From: Corbicula japonica
Lineage: Eukaryota > Mollusca > Bivalvia > Venerida > Cyrenidae
NCBI GenBank assembly: GCA_038501625.1
Contig: JAZAYU010000012.1
Location: 4,340,001-4,404,000 of the forward strand
DNA length: 64,000 nucleotides
Direction: 5' to 3'
Under the pieces are notes generated by a model. The model saw only the letters and a list, made by a program, of their open reading frames with translations. It did no database searches and was not told the origin of the DNA. Position numbers and translations under genes: made by a program. Below are positions 21,590-34,471 of this stretch, piece after piece; the first letter of the stretch is position 1, and each line of letters starts with the position of its first letter.

Positions 21590-22628
21590 CTCTATGCAGT
21601 ATTATTTTATTATCTATTGGTCTAATTTAAGGACACTACACAGTATCAAAGCCTTGCCTAGTGTAAGGGCACTGCACAGTTTCAAAGTGTGGTCTAGTGT
21701 TAGGGCACTACACAGTATCAAAGTCTTGTCTAGTGTACGGGCACAACACAGTATTAAAGTCTTGCCTAGTGTAAGGGCACAACACAGTATCAAAGCCTTG
21801 CCTAGTGTAAGGGCATTACACAGTATTAAAGTCTTGCCTAATGTAAGGGCATTACACAGTATTAAAGTCTTGCCTAATGTAAGGGCATTACACAGTATTA
21901 AAGTCTTGTCTAGTGTAAGGGCACAACACAGTATTAAAGTCTTGTCTAGTGTAAGGGCACAACACAGTATTAAAGTCTTGTCTAGTGTAAGGGCACAACA
22001 CAGTATTAAAGTCTTGTCTAGTGTAAGGGCACAACACAGTATTAAAGTCTTGTCTAGTGTAAGGGCACAACACAGTATTAAAGTCTTGTCTAGTGTAAGG
22101 GAACAACACAGTATTGAAGTCTTGTCTAGTGTAAGGGCACAACACAGTATTAAAGTCTTGTCTAGTGTAAGGGCACAACACAGTATTAAAGTCTTGTCTA
22201 GTGTAAGGGAACAACACAGTATTGAAGTCTTGTCTAGTGTAAGGGCACAACACAGTATTAAAGTCTTGTCTAGTGTAAGGGCACAACACAGTATTAAAGT
22301 CTTGTCTAGTGTAAGGGCACAACACAGTATTAAAGTCTTGTCTAGTGTAAGGGCATTACACAGTATTAAAGTCTTGTCTAGTGTAAGGGCACAACACAGT
22401 ATTAAAGTCTTGTCTAGTGTAAGGGAACAACACAGTATTTAAGTCTTGTCTACTGTAATGGCAAAGGCCCTACACAGTATCAAAAGTTATGACTAGTGTA
22501 AGGGCACTACACAGTATCAAGGTGTGGACTAGTGTAAGGGCACTACACAGTATCAAGGTGTGGACTAGTGTAAGGGAACAACACAGTATCAAAGTCTTGC
22601 CTAGTGTAAGGGCATAACACATTATTAA
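21590..22628. repeat. 36-bp satellite, left block
   Basis: About 28 head-to-tail units, each containing GTCTTGTCTAGTGTAAGGGC followed by ACAACACAGTATTAAA. Units at the left edge and at 22490-22600 differ by GTGTGG(A/T)CTAGTG in place of GTCTTGTCTAGTG. The block stops exactly at the TTAA target of the inserted element. Its 282-codon plus frame is a 12-residue repeat (HSIKVLSSVRAQ) and not a credible gene. Confidence 0.95.
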
Positions 22629-22794
22629 AGGAATACGTTCGGCTGATTATAACCTTTGTTTAAATGATAAAATGTATTTTGAATAATACAATTATCGTAA
22701 TCAATTGATGACGACGAATACGATAATTGTAAAACTTTCTTTTAATTACACTGATAATCGTTTTTTCGAGCGTAGCATGAGAGCGGCCATTATT

Positions 22795-22825
22795 GACATC
22801 TCGTTGTCTCGCGAGAGATAAAACA
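22795..22825. promoter_or_regulatory. TCTCGCGAGA palindrome in a short hairpin
   Basis: CTCGTTGTCTCGCGAGAGAT then AAAACAACGAG forms a hairpin (CTCGTTGT/ACAACGAG) centred on TCTCGCGAGA. That motif is known from many animal promoters. A role here is only a possibility; it may simply belong to the element. Confidence 0.3.
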
Positions 22826-24074
22826 ACGAGGTGTGACGTCATTTACACACTTCCGTTTCATAAAGAATATACGCAGAGATGAATGATGGCAAATTTATTT
22901 ATATGAAAACATTGCTATATGCGTGAAAATATTGCAAAAGGAGCACAAATAGGAAAAAATCACATAACAGTTTTAGTGTATTGAGTGTTTTTACCTTATT
23001 ATCTTACATTTTGCTCAAGTAATTGCATCGCTCACTAGGATTCAAAAGACAATATGTTAAATGAGAATGTGATACGCTACGATCGCTTTGAAATTTTCCT
23101 TTTAGTATAAATTAACATTGAGTTTACTATTGTCCCCTCACGTCTCCTCAAATTAAATATGTCAATTAATTTTTTCACACCATTTTAATATGTCACCCGA
23201 TCTTCTTCGGAGCAAGCTGGCTAGTGAGATTAACGTATCAGTTAGAGGCAATTAACAATAACACGGGCGTGTTCAAACTTGTACCACTCAGTGTGCAACA
23301 TCAAATTTTATAATTAGATTTAAGAAAGAAATATACAATTTTACAGTAAATGTTCGTTTTGAAGTATTGAGTTGCACTCAACCCCAGGCTTAGCGGCGTG
23401 TAGATTAATATGCATTTCAATTAATAACCATTAACAAGCTTAATCAAACCGGGCCTGAAACATTTTCATATTTGTCAGGGTTCGGTGACTTTCAAAGTTC
23501 CCTTAAATTTTCAAAAATACATTAATTCAATTCAGGGCCTTCCCCAAGACATTATGACACCGGTATGCCTTAATTTCTTGACAAACTTATATGGGACGAT
23601 TGATCTGCCGGTATGCCTTTAATCTTTGTCGGGATGGCTTCATACTCAATAAACAGCTCGATGTCCCCAGAGCCATGTGCACTGTTGTGGGAAACACCAA
23701 CCGTTTACAACCCCAGACAAATATCTGACAAGCTCTAAATTCGCCGACATCCGTTTATTCAAATTCGTCGTGTCATAAAGTTATTGTGTCTTCAGGTCGC
23801 AAATGAATTTACAGATCAAAAACGTTACGGTAAAGCAAATTAGCCAATGACGATCAATTTCTCTACTTTTTTCTGGGAAAACTCCGCCTCCCGATTAGTA
23901 TGCATGTTGGTGCCTTTTGATTGCGCGGACCACCTGAAGTCGGGTAACTATTACGCAAACGATACGAGTATAATTATCGTATAATTATTCTTTTTGCACC
24001 AGGAGAAAAACATAACTATGTGAATTTAGTGAAAACAAGAATTATTCGACTGTTGAATAATAAATTCAAGAAAG

Positions 24075-24377
24075 ATGTATTTTCAGGGATCTATGTATTA
24101 CATTTTAAAAAAAAGTCAATGGTACTTGTTAATACAAAATGAAAAAGTGGTTAATGTGATCGCTTCAGATGCCGCATACAGCAATGACTCTAGATCGCTG
24201 AATTCAAACGTTTACCTCCAATTTAAGGACATCGTGTATATACGAAGTAAACGCATTTTGGCCGAAAAATCTGCCAAGTCGATCAGGAAAAATATTTTAC
24301 ACCTATATATTGGCCTCACTACTCTTAAACAAGAAAAAAGGTTAAAATGTGCTACAATTCTCGGCATTCTTTTGTAA
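24075..24377 (+). other. Unrecognised 100-codon open frame inside TTAA element
   Basis: Met start, no stop for 100 codons, basic C-terminal half (KRILAEKSAKSIRK). No transposase motif, signal peptide or membrane segment is evident. It is the only sizeable frame in the 2.1 kb element and could be a remnant of a coding exon or chance. I do not call it a gene. Confidence 0.2.
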
Positions 24378-24754
24378 TTAATGGTGGCATAACAAGCAGT
24401 TTCTTTCTATCTTGGCTACTATTCAGTTTCAGAATTTTCAGGCTCAAAATCATACACTATTATATATTTGTTAAATGAATGAATATTCCATGGTTGAGAA
24501 TGATAAGAATTGGACATTAAATGGAAACGATACGAACCGGAAGTGTGTAAATGACGTCATCAGCAGGTGCGCGCATCGAAAAGGAAACAAACATGGCGAC
24601 GGCCATAGATGCCCGCCGATTTTGCAAATAACGGATCTTTGACAGGAGATAACTTTGTCAATAGTTAACATAAAATGAAGTTCTATACGTCAAAATGATG
24701 CATAAGTAACGCTTAATAACATAGTACTGGTGAAATCCAGCCAAACGTATTCCT

Positions 24755-27700
24755 TTAAAGTCTTGTCTAGTGTAAGGGCATTACACAGTATTGAAGTCTT
24801 GTCTAGTGTAAGGGCATTACACAGTATTGAAGTCTTGTCTAGTGTAAGGGAACAACACAGTATCAAAGTCTTGCCTAGTGTAAGGGCATAACACAGTATT
24901 AAAGTCTTGTCTAGTGTAAGGGAACAACACAGTATTAAAGTGTTGTCTAGTGTACGGGCAAACGCAGTATTAAAGTCTTGTCTAGTGTAAGGGAACAACA
25001 CAGTATTAAAGTCTTGTCTAGTGTAAGGGCACAACACAGTATTAAAGTCTTGTCAAGTGTAAGGGCACAACACAGTATCAAAGTGTGGACTAGTGTAAGG
25101 GCACTACACAGTATTAAAGTCTTGTCTAGTGTAAGGGCAAAACACAGTATCAAACCCTTGCCTAGTGTAAGGGCACAACACAGTATCAAACCCTTGCCTA
25201 GTGTAAGGGCACAACACAGTATTAAAGTCTTGTCTAGTGTAAGGGCAAAACACAGTATTAAAGTCTTGTCTAGTGTAAGGGAACAACACAGTATTAAAGT
25301 GTTGTCTAGTGTACGGGCAAACGCAGTATTAAAGTCTTGTCTAGTGTAAGGGAACAACACAGTATTAAAGTCTTGTCTAGTGTAAGGGCACAACACAGTA
25401 TTAAAGTCTTGTCAAGTGTAAGGGCACAACACAGTATCAAAGTGTGGACTAGTGTAAGGGCACTACACAGTATTAAAGTCTTGTCTAGTGTAAGGGCAAA
25501 ACACAGTATCAAACCCTTGCCTAGTGTAAGGGCACAACACAGTATCAAACCCTTGCCTAGTGTAAGGGCACAACACAGTATTAAAGTCTTGTCTAGTGTA
25601 AGGGCAAAACACAGTATTAAAGTCTTGTCTAGTGTAAGGGAACAACACAGTATTAAAGTCTTGTCTAGTGTACGGGAACAACACAGTATTAAAGTCTTGT
25701 CTAGTGTAAGGGCACAACACAGTATTAAAGTCTTGTCAAGTGTTAGGGCACAACACAGTATTAAAGTCTTGTCTAGTGTAAGGGAACAACACAGTATTAA
25801 AGTCTTGTCTAGTGTAAGGGAACAACACAGTATTAAAGTCTTGTCTAGTGTACGGGAACAACACAGTATTAAAGTCTTGTCTAGTGTAAGGGCACAACAC
25901 AGTATTAAAGTCTTGTCTAGTGTAAGGGAACAACACAGTATTAAAGTCTTGTCTAGTGTAAGGGAACAACACAGTATTAAAGTCTTGTCTAGTGTAAGGG
26001 AACAACACAGTATTAAAGTCTTGTCTAGTGTAAGGGCACAACACAGTATTGAAGTCTTGTCTAGTGTAAGGGCACAACACAGTATTGAAGTCTTGTCTAG
26101 TGTAAGGGCACTACACAGTATCAAAGTCTTGTCTAGTGTAAGGGCACAACACAGTATTGAAGTCTTGTCTAGTGTAAGGGCACAACACAGTATCAAAGTC
26201 TTGTCTAGTGTAAGGGCACAACACAGTATTGAAGTCTTGTCTAGTGTAAGGGCACAACACAGTATTGAAGTCTTGTCTAGTGTAAGGGCACAACACAGTA
26301 TCAAAGTCTTGCCTAGTGTAAGGGCACAACACAGTATTGAAGTCTTGTCTAGTGTAAGGGCACAACACAGTATTAAAGTCTTGTCTAGTGTAAGAGCACA
26401 ACACAGTATTGAAGTCTTGTCTAGTGTAAGGGCACAACACAGTATTGAAGTCTTGTCTAGTGTAAGGGCACAACACAGTATCAAAGTCTTGTCTAGTGTA
26501 AGGGCATTACACAGTATCAAAGCCTTGCATAGTGTAAGGGCACAACACAGTATCAAAGTCTTGTCTAGTGTAATGGCACTACACAGTATTAAAGTCTTGT
26601 CTAGTGTAAGGGCACAACACAGTATCAAAGTCTTGTCTAGTGTAAGGGCACAACACAGTATCAAAGCCTTGCATAGTGTAAGGGCACAACACAGTATTAA
26701 AGTCTTGTCTAGTGTAAGGGCACAACACAGTATCAAAGTCTTGTCTAGTGTAAGGGCACAACACAGTATCAAAGTCTTGTCTAGTGTAATGGCACAACAC
26801 AGTATTAAAGTCTTGTCTAGTGTAAGGGCACAACACAGTATCAAAGTCTTGCCTAGTGTAATGGCACAACACAGTATTAAAGTCTTGTCTAGTGTAAGGG
26901 CACAACACAGTATCAAAGTCTTGTCTAGTGTAATGGCACAACACAGTATTAAAGTCTTGTCTAGTGTAAGGGCACAACACAGTATCAAAGTCTTGCCTAG
27001 TGTAAGGGCATTACACAGTATTAAAGTCTTGCATAGTGTAAGGGCACTACACAGTATCAAAGTCTTGCCTAGTGTAAGGGCACTACACAGTATTAAAGTC
27101 TTGCCTAGTGTAAGGGCACAACACAGTATTAAAGTCTTGCCTAGTGTAATGGCACAACACAGTATTAAAGTCTTGCCTAGTGTAATGGCACAACACATTA
27201 TTAAAGTCTTGTCTAGTGTAAGGGCACAACACAGTATTAAAGTCTTGTCTAGTGTAATGGCACAACACAGTATTAAAGTCTTGCCTAGTGTAAGGGCATA
27301 ACACAGTATTAAAGTCTTGCCTAGTGTAATGGCACAACACAGTATTAAAGTCTTGTCTAGTGTAATGGCACAACACAGTATTAAAGTCTTGTCTAGTGTA
27401 ATGGCACAACACAGTATTAAAGTCTTGCCTAGTGTAAGGGCATAACACAGTATTAAAGTCTTGCCTAGTGTAATGGCACAACACAGTATTAAAGTCTTGT
27501 CTAGTGTAATGGCACAACACAGTATTAAAGTCTTGTCTAGTGTAAGGGCACAACACAGTATTAAAGTCTTGCCTAGTGTAAGGGCATTACACATTATTAT
27601 AGTCTTGTCTAGTGTAAGGGCATTACACAGTATTAAAGTCTTGTCTAGTGTAAGGGCATAACACAGTATTAAAGTCTTGCCTAGTGTAAGGGCACAACAC

Positions 27701-30700
27701 AGTATTAAAGTCTTGCCTAGTGTAAGGGCACAACACAGTATTGAAGTCTTGTCTAGTGTAAGGGCATAACACAGTATTAAAGTCTTGTCTAGTGTAAGGG
27801 CACAACACAGTATTAAAGTCTTGTCTAGTGTAAGGGCACAACACAGTATTAAAGTCTTGTCTAGTGTAAGGGCACAACACAGTATTAAAGTCTTGTCTAG
27901 TGTAAGGGCACAACACAGTATTAAAGTCTTGTCTAGTGTAAGGGCACAACACAGTATTAAAGTCTTGCCTAGTGTAAGGGCATTACACAGTTCAAAGTCT
28001 TGTCTAGTGTAAGGGCATTACACAGTATTAAAGTCTTGCCTAGTGTAAGGGCATTACACAGTATTGAAGTCTTGTCTAGTGTAAGGGCACAACACAGTAT
28101 CAAAGCCTTGCCTAGTGTAAGGGCACAACACAGTATTAAAGTCTTGTCTAGTGTAAGGGCATTACACAGTATTAAAGTCTTGCCTAGTGTAAGGGCACAA
28201 CACAGTATTAAAGTCTTGCCTAGTGTAAGGGCACAACACAGTATTAAAGTCTTGCCTAGTGTAAGGGCATTACACAGTATTGAAGTCTTGTCTAGTGTAA
28301 GGGCACAACACAGTATTAAAGTCTTGTCAAGTGTAAGGGCACAACACAGTATCAAAGCCTTGCCTAGTGTAAGGGCACAACACAGTATTAAAGTCTTGCC
28401 TAGTGTAAGGGCACAACACAGTATTAAAGTCTTGCCTAGTGTAAGGGCATTACACAGTATTGAAGTCTTGTCTAGTGTAAGGGCATTACACAGTATTGAA
28501 GTCTTGTCTAGTGTAAGGGCATTACACAGTATTGAAGTCTTGTCTAGTGTAAGGGCACAACACAGTATCAAAGTCTTGTCTAGTGTAAGGGCACAACACA
28601 GTATTAAAGTCTTGTCTAGTGTAAGGGCACAACACAGTATCAAAGTCTTGTCTAGTGTAAGGGCACAACACAGTATTAAAGTCTTGTCTAGTGTAAGGGC
28701 ACAACACAGTATCAAAGTCTTGTCTAGTGTAATGGCACTACACAGTATTGAAGTCTTGTCTAGTGTAAGGGAACAACACAGTATTAAAGTCTTGTCTAGT
28801 GTAAGGGCACAACACAGTATCAAAGTCTTGTCTAGTGTAATGGCACTACACAGTATTGAAGTCTTGTCTAGTGTAAGGGAACAACACAGTATTAAAGTCT
28901 TGTCTAGTGTAAGGGCACAACACAGTATTAAAGTCTTGTCTAGTGTAAGGGCACAACACAGTATTAAAGTCTTGTCTAGTGTAAGGGAACAACACAGTAT
29001 TAAAGTCTTGTCTAGTGTAAGGGCACAACACAGTATTAAAGTCTTGTCTAGTGTAAGGGAACAACACAGTATTGAAGTCTTGTCTAGTGTAAGGGCATTA
29101 CACAGTATTGAAGTCTTGTCTAGTGTAAGGGAACAACACAGTATTAAAGTCTTGTCTAGTGTAAGGGCACAACACAGTATTAAAGTCTTGTCTAGTGTAA
29201 GGGCACAACACAGTATTCAAGTCTTGTCTAGTGTAAGGGCACAACACAGTATTAAAGTCTTGTCTAGTGTAAGGGCACAACACAGTATTAAAGTCTTGTC
29301 TAGTGTAAGGGCATTACACAGTATTGAAGTCTTGTCTAGTGTAAGGGCACAACACAGTATCAAAGTCTTGTCTAGTGTAATGGCACTACACAGTATTGAA
29401 GTCTTGTCTAGTGTAAGGGAACAACACAGTATTAAAGTCTTGTCTAGTGTAAGGGCACAACACAGTATTAAAGTCTTGTCTAGTGTAAGGGCACAACACA
29501 GTATTAAAGTCTTGTCTAGTGTAAGGGAACAACACAGTATTAAAGTCTTGTCTAGTGTAAGGGCACAACACAGTATTAAAGTCTTGTCTAGTGTAAGGGA
29601 ACAACACAGTATTGAAGTCTTGTCTAGTGTAAGGGCATTACACAGTATTGAAGTCTTGTCTAGTGTAAGGGAACAACACAGTATTAAAGTCTTGTCTAGT
29701 GTAAGGGCACAACACAGTATTAAAGTCTTGTCTAGTGTAAGGGCACAACACAGTATTAAAGTCTTGTCTAGTGTAAGGGCACAACACAGTATTAAAGTCT
29801 TGTCTAGTGTAAGGGCACAACACAGTATTAAAGTCTTGTCTAGTGTAAGGGCATTACACAGTATTAAAGTCTTGTCTAGTGTAAGGGAACAACACAGTAT
29901 TGAAGTCTTGTCTAGTGTAAGGGCATTACACAGTATTGAAGTCTTGTCTAGTGTAAGGGAACAACACAGTATCAAAGTCTTGTCTAGTGTAAGGGCATTA
30001 CACAGTATTGAAGTCTTGTCTAGTGTAAGGGCATTACACAGTATTGAAGTCTTGTCTAGTGTAAGGGAACAACACAGTATTAAAGTCTTGTCTAGTGTAA
30101 GGGCATTACACAGTATTGAAGTCTTGTCTAGTGTAAGGGAACAACACAGTATCAAAGTCTTGTCTAGTGTAAGGGAACAACACAGTATTAAAGTCTTGTC
30201 TAGTGTAAGGGCATTACACAGTATTAAAGTCTTGTCTAGTGTAAGGGAACAACACAGTATTGAAGTCTTGTCTAGTGTAAGGGCATTACACAGTATTGAA
30301 GTCTTGTCTAGTGTAAGGGAACAACACAGTATCAAAGTGTGGTCTAGTGTAAGGGCACAACACAGTATTAAAGTCTTGTCTAGTGTAAGGGAACAACACA
30401 GTATTAAAGTCTTGTCTAGTGTAAGGGCACAACACAGTATTAAAGTCTTGTCTAGTGTAAGGGCACAACACAGTATTAAAGTCTTGTCTAGTGTAAGGGA
30501 ACAACACAGTATCAAAGTGTGGTCTAGTGTAAGGGCACAACACAGTATTAAAGTCTTGTCTAGTGTAAGGGAACAACACAGTATTAAAGTCTTGTCTAGT
30601 GTAAGGGCACAACACAGTATTGAAGTCTTGTCTAGTGTAAGGGCACAACACAGTATTAAAGTCTTGTCTAGTGTAAGGGCACAACACAGTATTAAAGTCT

Positions 30701-31880
30701 TGTCTAGTGTAAGGGCATTACACAGTATTAAAGTCTTGTCTAGTGTAAGGGCACAACACAGTATTAAATTCTTGTCTAGTGTAAGGGCACAACACAGTAT
30801 TAAAGTCTTGTCTAGTGTAAGGGCACAACACAGTATTAAAGTCTTGTCTAGTGTAAGGGCACAACACAGTATTGAGTCTTGTCTAGTGTAAGGGAACAAC
30901 ACAGTATTAAAGTCTTGTCTACTGTAATGGACACAATACAGTATCAAAGTCTTGTCTAGTGTAAGGGCACAACACAGTATTAAAGTCTTGTCTAGTGTAC
31001 GGCATAACACAGTATTAAAGTCTTGTCTAGTGTAAAAGGCCCTACACAGTATCAAAGTGTGGACTAGTGTAAGGGCACTACACAGTATCAAAGTGTGGAC
31101 TAGTGTAAGGGCACTACACAGTATCAAAGTGTGGACTAGTGTAAGGGCACTACACAGTATCAAAGTGTGGACTAGTGTAAGGGCACTACACAGTATCAAA
31201 GTGTGGTCTAGTGTAAGGGCACTACACAGTATCAAAGTGTGGTCTAGTGTAAGGGAACTACACAGTATCAAAGTGTGGTCTAGTGTAAGGGCACTACACA
31301 GTATCAAAGTGTGGTCTAGTGTAAGGGCACTTCACAGTATCAAAGTGTGGTCTAGTGTAAGGGCACTACACAGTATCAAAGTGTGGACTAGTGTAAAGGC
31401 ACTACACAGTATCAAAGTGTGGTCTAGTGTAAGAGCACTACACAGTATCAAAGTGTGGACTAGTGTAAGGGCACTACACAGTATCAAAGTGTGGACTAGT
31501 GTAAGGGCACTACACAGTATCAAAGTGTGGTCTAGTGTAAGGGCACTACAAAGTATCAAAGTGTGGTCTTGTGTAAGGGAACTACACAGTATCAGTGTGG
31601 TATAGTGTAAGGGCACTACACAGTATCAAAGTGTGGTCTAGTGTAAGGGCACTTCACAGTATCAAAGTGTGGTCTAGTGTAAGGGCACTACACAGTATCA
31701 AAGTGTGGACTAGTGTAAAGGCACTACACAGTATCAAAGTGTGGTCTAGTGTAAGGGCACTACACAGTATCAAAGTGTGGTCTAGTGTAAGGGCAAATAG
31801 TCCCTACACAGTATTTAAGTTAAGTTTTAGGCATCATCGAAGTTTTTCAAGTGTTGTCTAGTGTAAGGTCTCTACACAGT
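24755..31880. repeat. 36-bp satellite, right block (about 195 units)
   Basis: Continues the 21590-22628 array for about 7.1 kb. Subtypes differ at a few positions: TCTTGTC or TCTTGCC, AAGGGCAC, AAGGGAAC or AAGGGCAT, TATTAAAG, TATTGAAG or TATCAAAG. From about 31040 to 31800 units switch to the GTGTGG(A/T)CTAGTG subtype. Longer duplications are visible (see findings). Because the unit is a multiple of three and lacks stops in three frames, it yields frames of 654 and 963 codons on the plus strand and 762 and 696 on the minus strand. All are 12-residue repeats, such as HSIKVLSSVRAQ or LILCCALTLDKT. I do not annotate these as proteins. Confidence 0.95.
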
Positions 31881-31911
31881 ACTTACTATTCTTGTTAAAG
31901 GCATCTTTATA

Positions 31912-33627
31912 ACTAGAAATGTGTCCATAGGACACGGATGCCCCCGCTACGCATGTTTGTCATGGTGAACATTTATACCAAGTTATTTTAAAATCCAATA
32001 AGTAATAACAAACTCACAGCCCAGACAAGAAAATTCTGGTTTTAGTAAATGTGACCTTGACCTTGGACCTACAGGCATGGGAATTGTAATCAACACAACG
32101 CCTTGTCATAGTGAACATTTGTGCCAAATTGTTTTGAAATCGTTCTGTTAATAACGAAGTTATAGCCAGTACAAGAAATTTCTACTTTTTGTAACAGTGA
32201 CCTTGACCTTGGACCTACAGGCACGGGTATTGTACACAACACATCATCTTGATATAATAAACATTTATACCAAGTTATTTTAAAATCCAATCAGACATAA
32301 TAAAAACAGAGCAGACAAGAGTTTTATAAGAAAATTATATTTTTAGTAACAGTGACCTTGACCTCTGACCTTTAGGCATGGGTGTTGTACCGGACACATC
32401 GCCTTATCATGGTGAACATTTGTGCCAAGTAATTTTGAAATCCTCCATTCATAAGGAAGTTACAGCCTGGACAAGAAAATTCTATTTTAAGTAACAGTGA
32501 CCTTGACCTTGGCCCTACAGGCATGGGTATTGTACGCGACACACTGTCTTGATATGGTGAATATTTATACCAAGTTATTTTAAAATCCATTAAAAAATAA
32601 CAAAGTTACAGAGCGGACAAGATTTTTCCAGCACAATTCTATTTTTAGTAACAGTGACCTTGACCTTGGACCTACAGGCATGGGTGTTGTACGCGACACA
32701 CCGCCTTGTCATGGTGAACATTTGTGCCAAGTTATTTTGAAATCCCTCCATTCATAAGAAAGTTACAGCCTGGACAAGAAAATTCTATTTTTAGTAACAG
32801 TGACCTTGACCTTGTACCTACAGGCATGGGTATTGTACGCGACACACCGTCTTGATATGGTGAATATTGATACCAAGTTATTATAAAATCCATTAAGAAA
32901 TAACAAAGTTACAGAGCGGACAAGATTTTTCCAACAAAATTCTATTTTTAGTAACAGTGACCTTGACCTTGGACCTAGAGGCATGGGTGTTGTACGCGAC
33001 ACACCGCCTTGTCATGGTGAACATTTGTGCCAAGTTATTTTGAAATCCCTCTTTTCATAAGGAAGTTACAGCCCGGACAAGAAAATTCTATTTTTAGTAA
33101 CAGTGACCTTGACCTTGGACCTACGGGCATGGGTTTTGTACGTGACACACCGTCTTGATATGGTGAACATTGATACCAAGTTATTTTAAAATCCATTAAG
33201 AAATAACAAAGTTACAGAGCGGACAAGATTTTTCCAACAAAATTCTATTTTAAGTAACAGTGACCTTGACCTTGGACCTAGAGGCATGGGTGTTGTACGC
33301 GACACACCGCCTTGTCATGGTGAACATTTGTGCCAAGTTATTTTGAAATCCCTCTTTTCATAAGGAAGTTACAGCCCGGACAAGAAAATTCTATTTTTAG
33401 TAACAGTGACCTTGACCTTGGACCTACAGGCATGGGTTTTGTACGCGACACACCGTCTTGATATGGTGAACATTCATACCAAGTTATTTTAAAATCCAAT
33501 AAGAAATAACAAAGTTACAGAGCGGACACGATTTTCGAACATACACACACACTGACACACTGACACACCCACACACAGCCAGGGTGAACACTATATGCCC
33601 TTCCGCCATTACATGGCGGGGGCATAA
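31912..33627. repeat. Tandem-unit element with GTGACCTTGACCTTGG units
   Basis: About ten units of about 150 bp, alternating two subtypes ('ACACCGCCTTGTCATGGTGA' and 'ACACCGTCTTGATATGGTGA') so the larger period is about 300 bp. The left end has GGATGCCCCCGCTACG and the right end CATGGCGGGGGCATA, a short inverted GCCCCCGC. A CACACACTGACACACTG microsatellite lies at 33539-33580. The minus-strand frames of 66-79 codons are repeat translations. Confidence 0.8.
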
Positions 33628-34471
33628 AAAAATTAAAAGTCTTCTTTTACTTAAGGAAAGGTCAAGGCCTGTGATCATAAAGACAAGTAGACTCGAGCAC
33701 ATAATAATTTTATCACAATTTAAAAGGAAATGTGACCATTCGTTGCAATTGAACTTCTAAAAAAATTAAAAGGACAAAAAAATTTCTAACTTTGAACAAA
33801 ACATCAAAATAAATCCTTGTGGTTCATGTTCACATGGCACATATAAAAGTGTTGCCAAGTATTGTACAAGTTGATGTTCATAATGCCGATTTTGTTTCCT
33901 TATCCTGTAAATTCAGAAGTCGTTATGTTCTCAATGACATTCCCAGTTTTTTTTAAACATTATGATTAAAGATACCTTTACGAAGTACGGAACTTTTTTT
34001 TTCGGAATAATTAGGGTTTCCTTCCATTTTCTAGAAATGCTTCTTCATTATCCAAGAACATAAATTAAAGCCAAAGCAGATCCATTAAAACACCGAACAA
34101 TATCACACAGAGCAATTTAGAGAATCACACTAAATTACAGCAAAAGGAAGCTGTTAATTAGACATGGCATGTATGGTCACATGAAAAAGTCAAGTGCGAC
34201 ACGTGAAATGGTGAGTGTGTCACGTGAAATAGTAATGTGTGACTTTACGGAATCAAAGTAGTGAGAGTACAGACAACCAGTGAGCGGGTTTGCTTATTGC
34301 TTCACTTGTGCAGAGAAAACCCAATCCCATGATGCTTATAATTATGCAGTGCGGTATTTAAATGTATGTTGCATACAGACAAACGATGTTCTGTCAGGAA
34401 GGCTGAAAATTTTAACTGGAATAAAAACTTATGACAAACAGCCTGTGTAGAATATTTAGTGCAGAGTTTGC
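33628..34471. other. AT-rich region, nothing assigned
   Basis: Contains a CACGTGAAAT(G/A)GT duplication near 34200-34230 but no gene or element boundaries that I can support. Confidence 0.45.

Larger units (their letters stand above)
22629..24754. mobile_element. 2.1 kb TTAA element inserted in the satellite
   Basis: The left terminus AGGAATACGTTCGGCTG is matched inverted at the right (CAGCCAAACGTATTCCT), a 17-bp TIR with one mismatch. TTAA flanks both ends (22625-22628 and 24755-24758) and is itself part of the satellite unit, so an empty site can be read directly. A second, internal inverted pair, TGACGTCATTTACACACTTC, lies near 22836 and 24550. The TTAA duplication points to piggyBac- or Kolobok-type mobilisation. 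No transposase is visible; the longest frame is the 100-codon one at 24075-24377, which has no recognisable motif. Confidence 0.85.

Noticed and set aside
25306..30891. Very long open frames of 654-963 codons on both strands
   Set aside because: They are translations of the 36-bp satellite (12-residue periodic peptides), open on both strands at once, with no other protein-like content.
21590..31880. A CRISPR-like array (regular short repeats)
   Set aside because: Units are contiguous 36-bp repeats with no unique spacers, in animal-type DNA.
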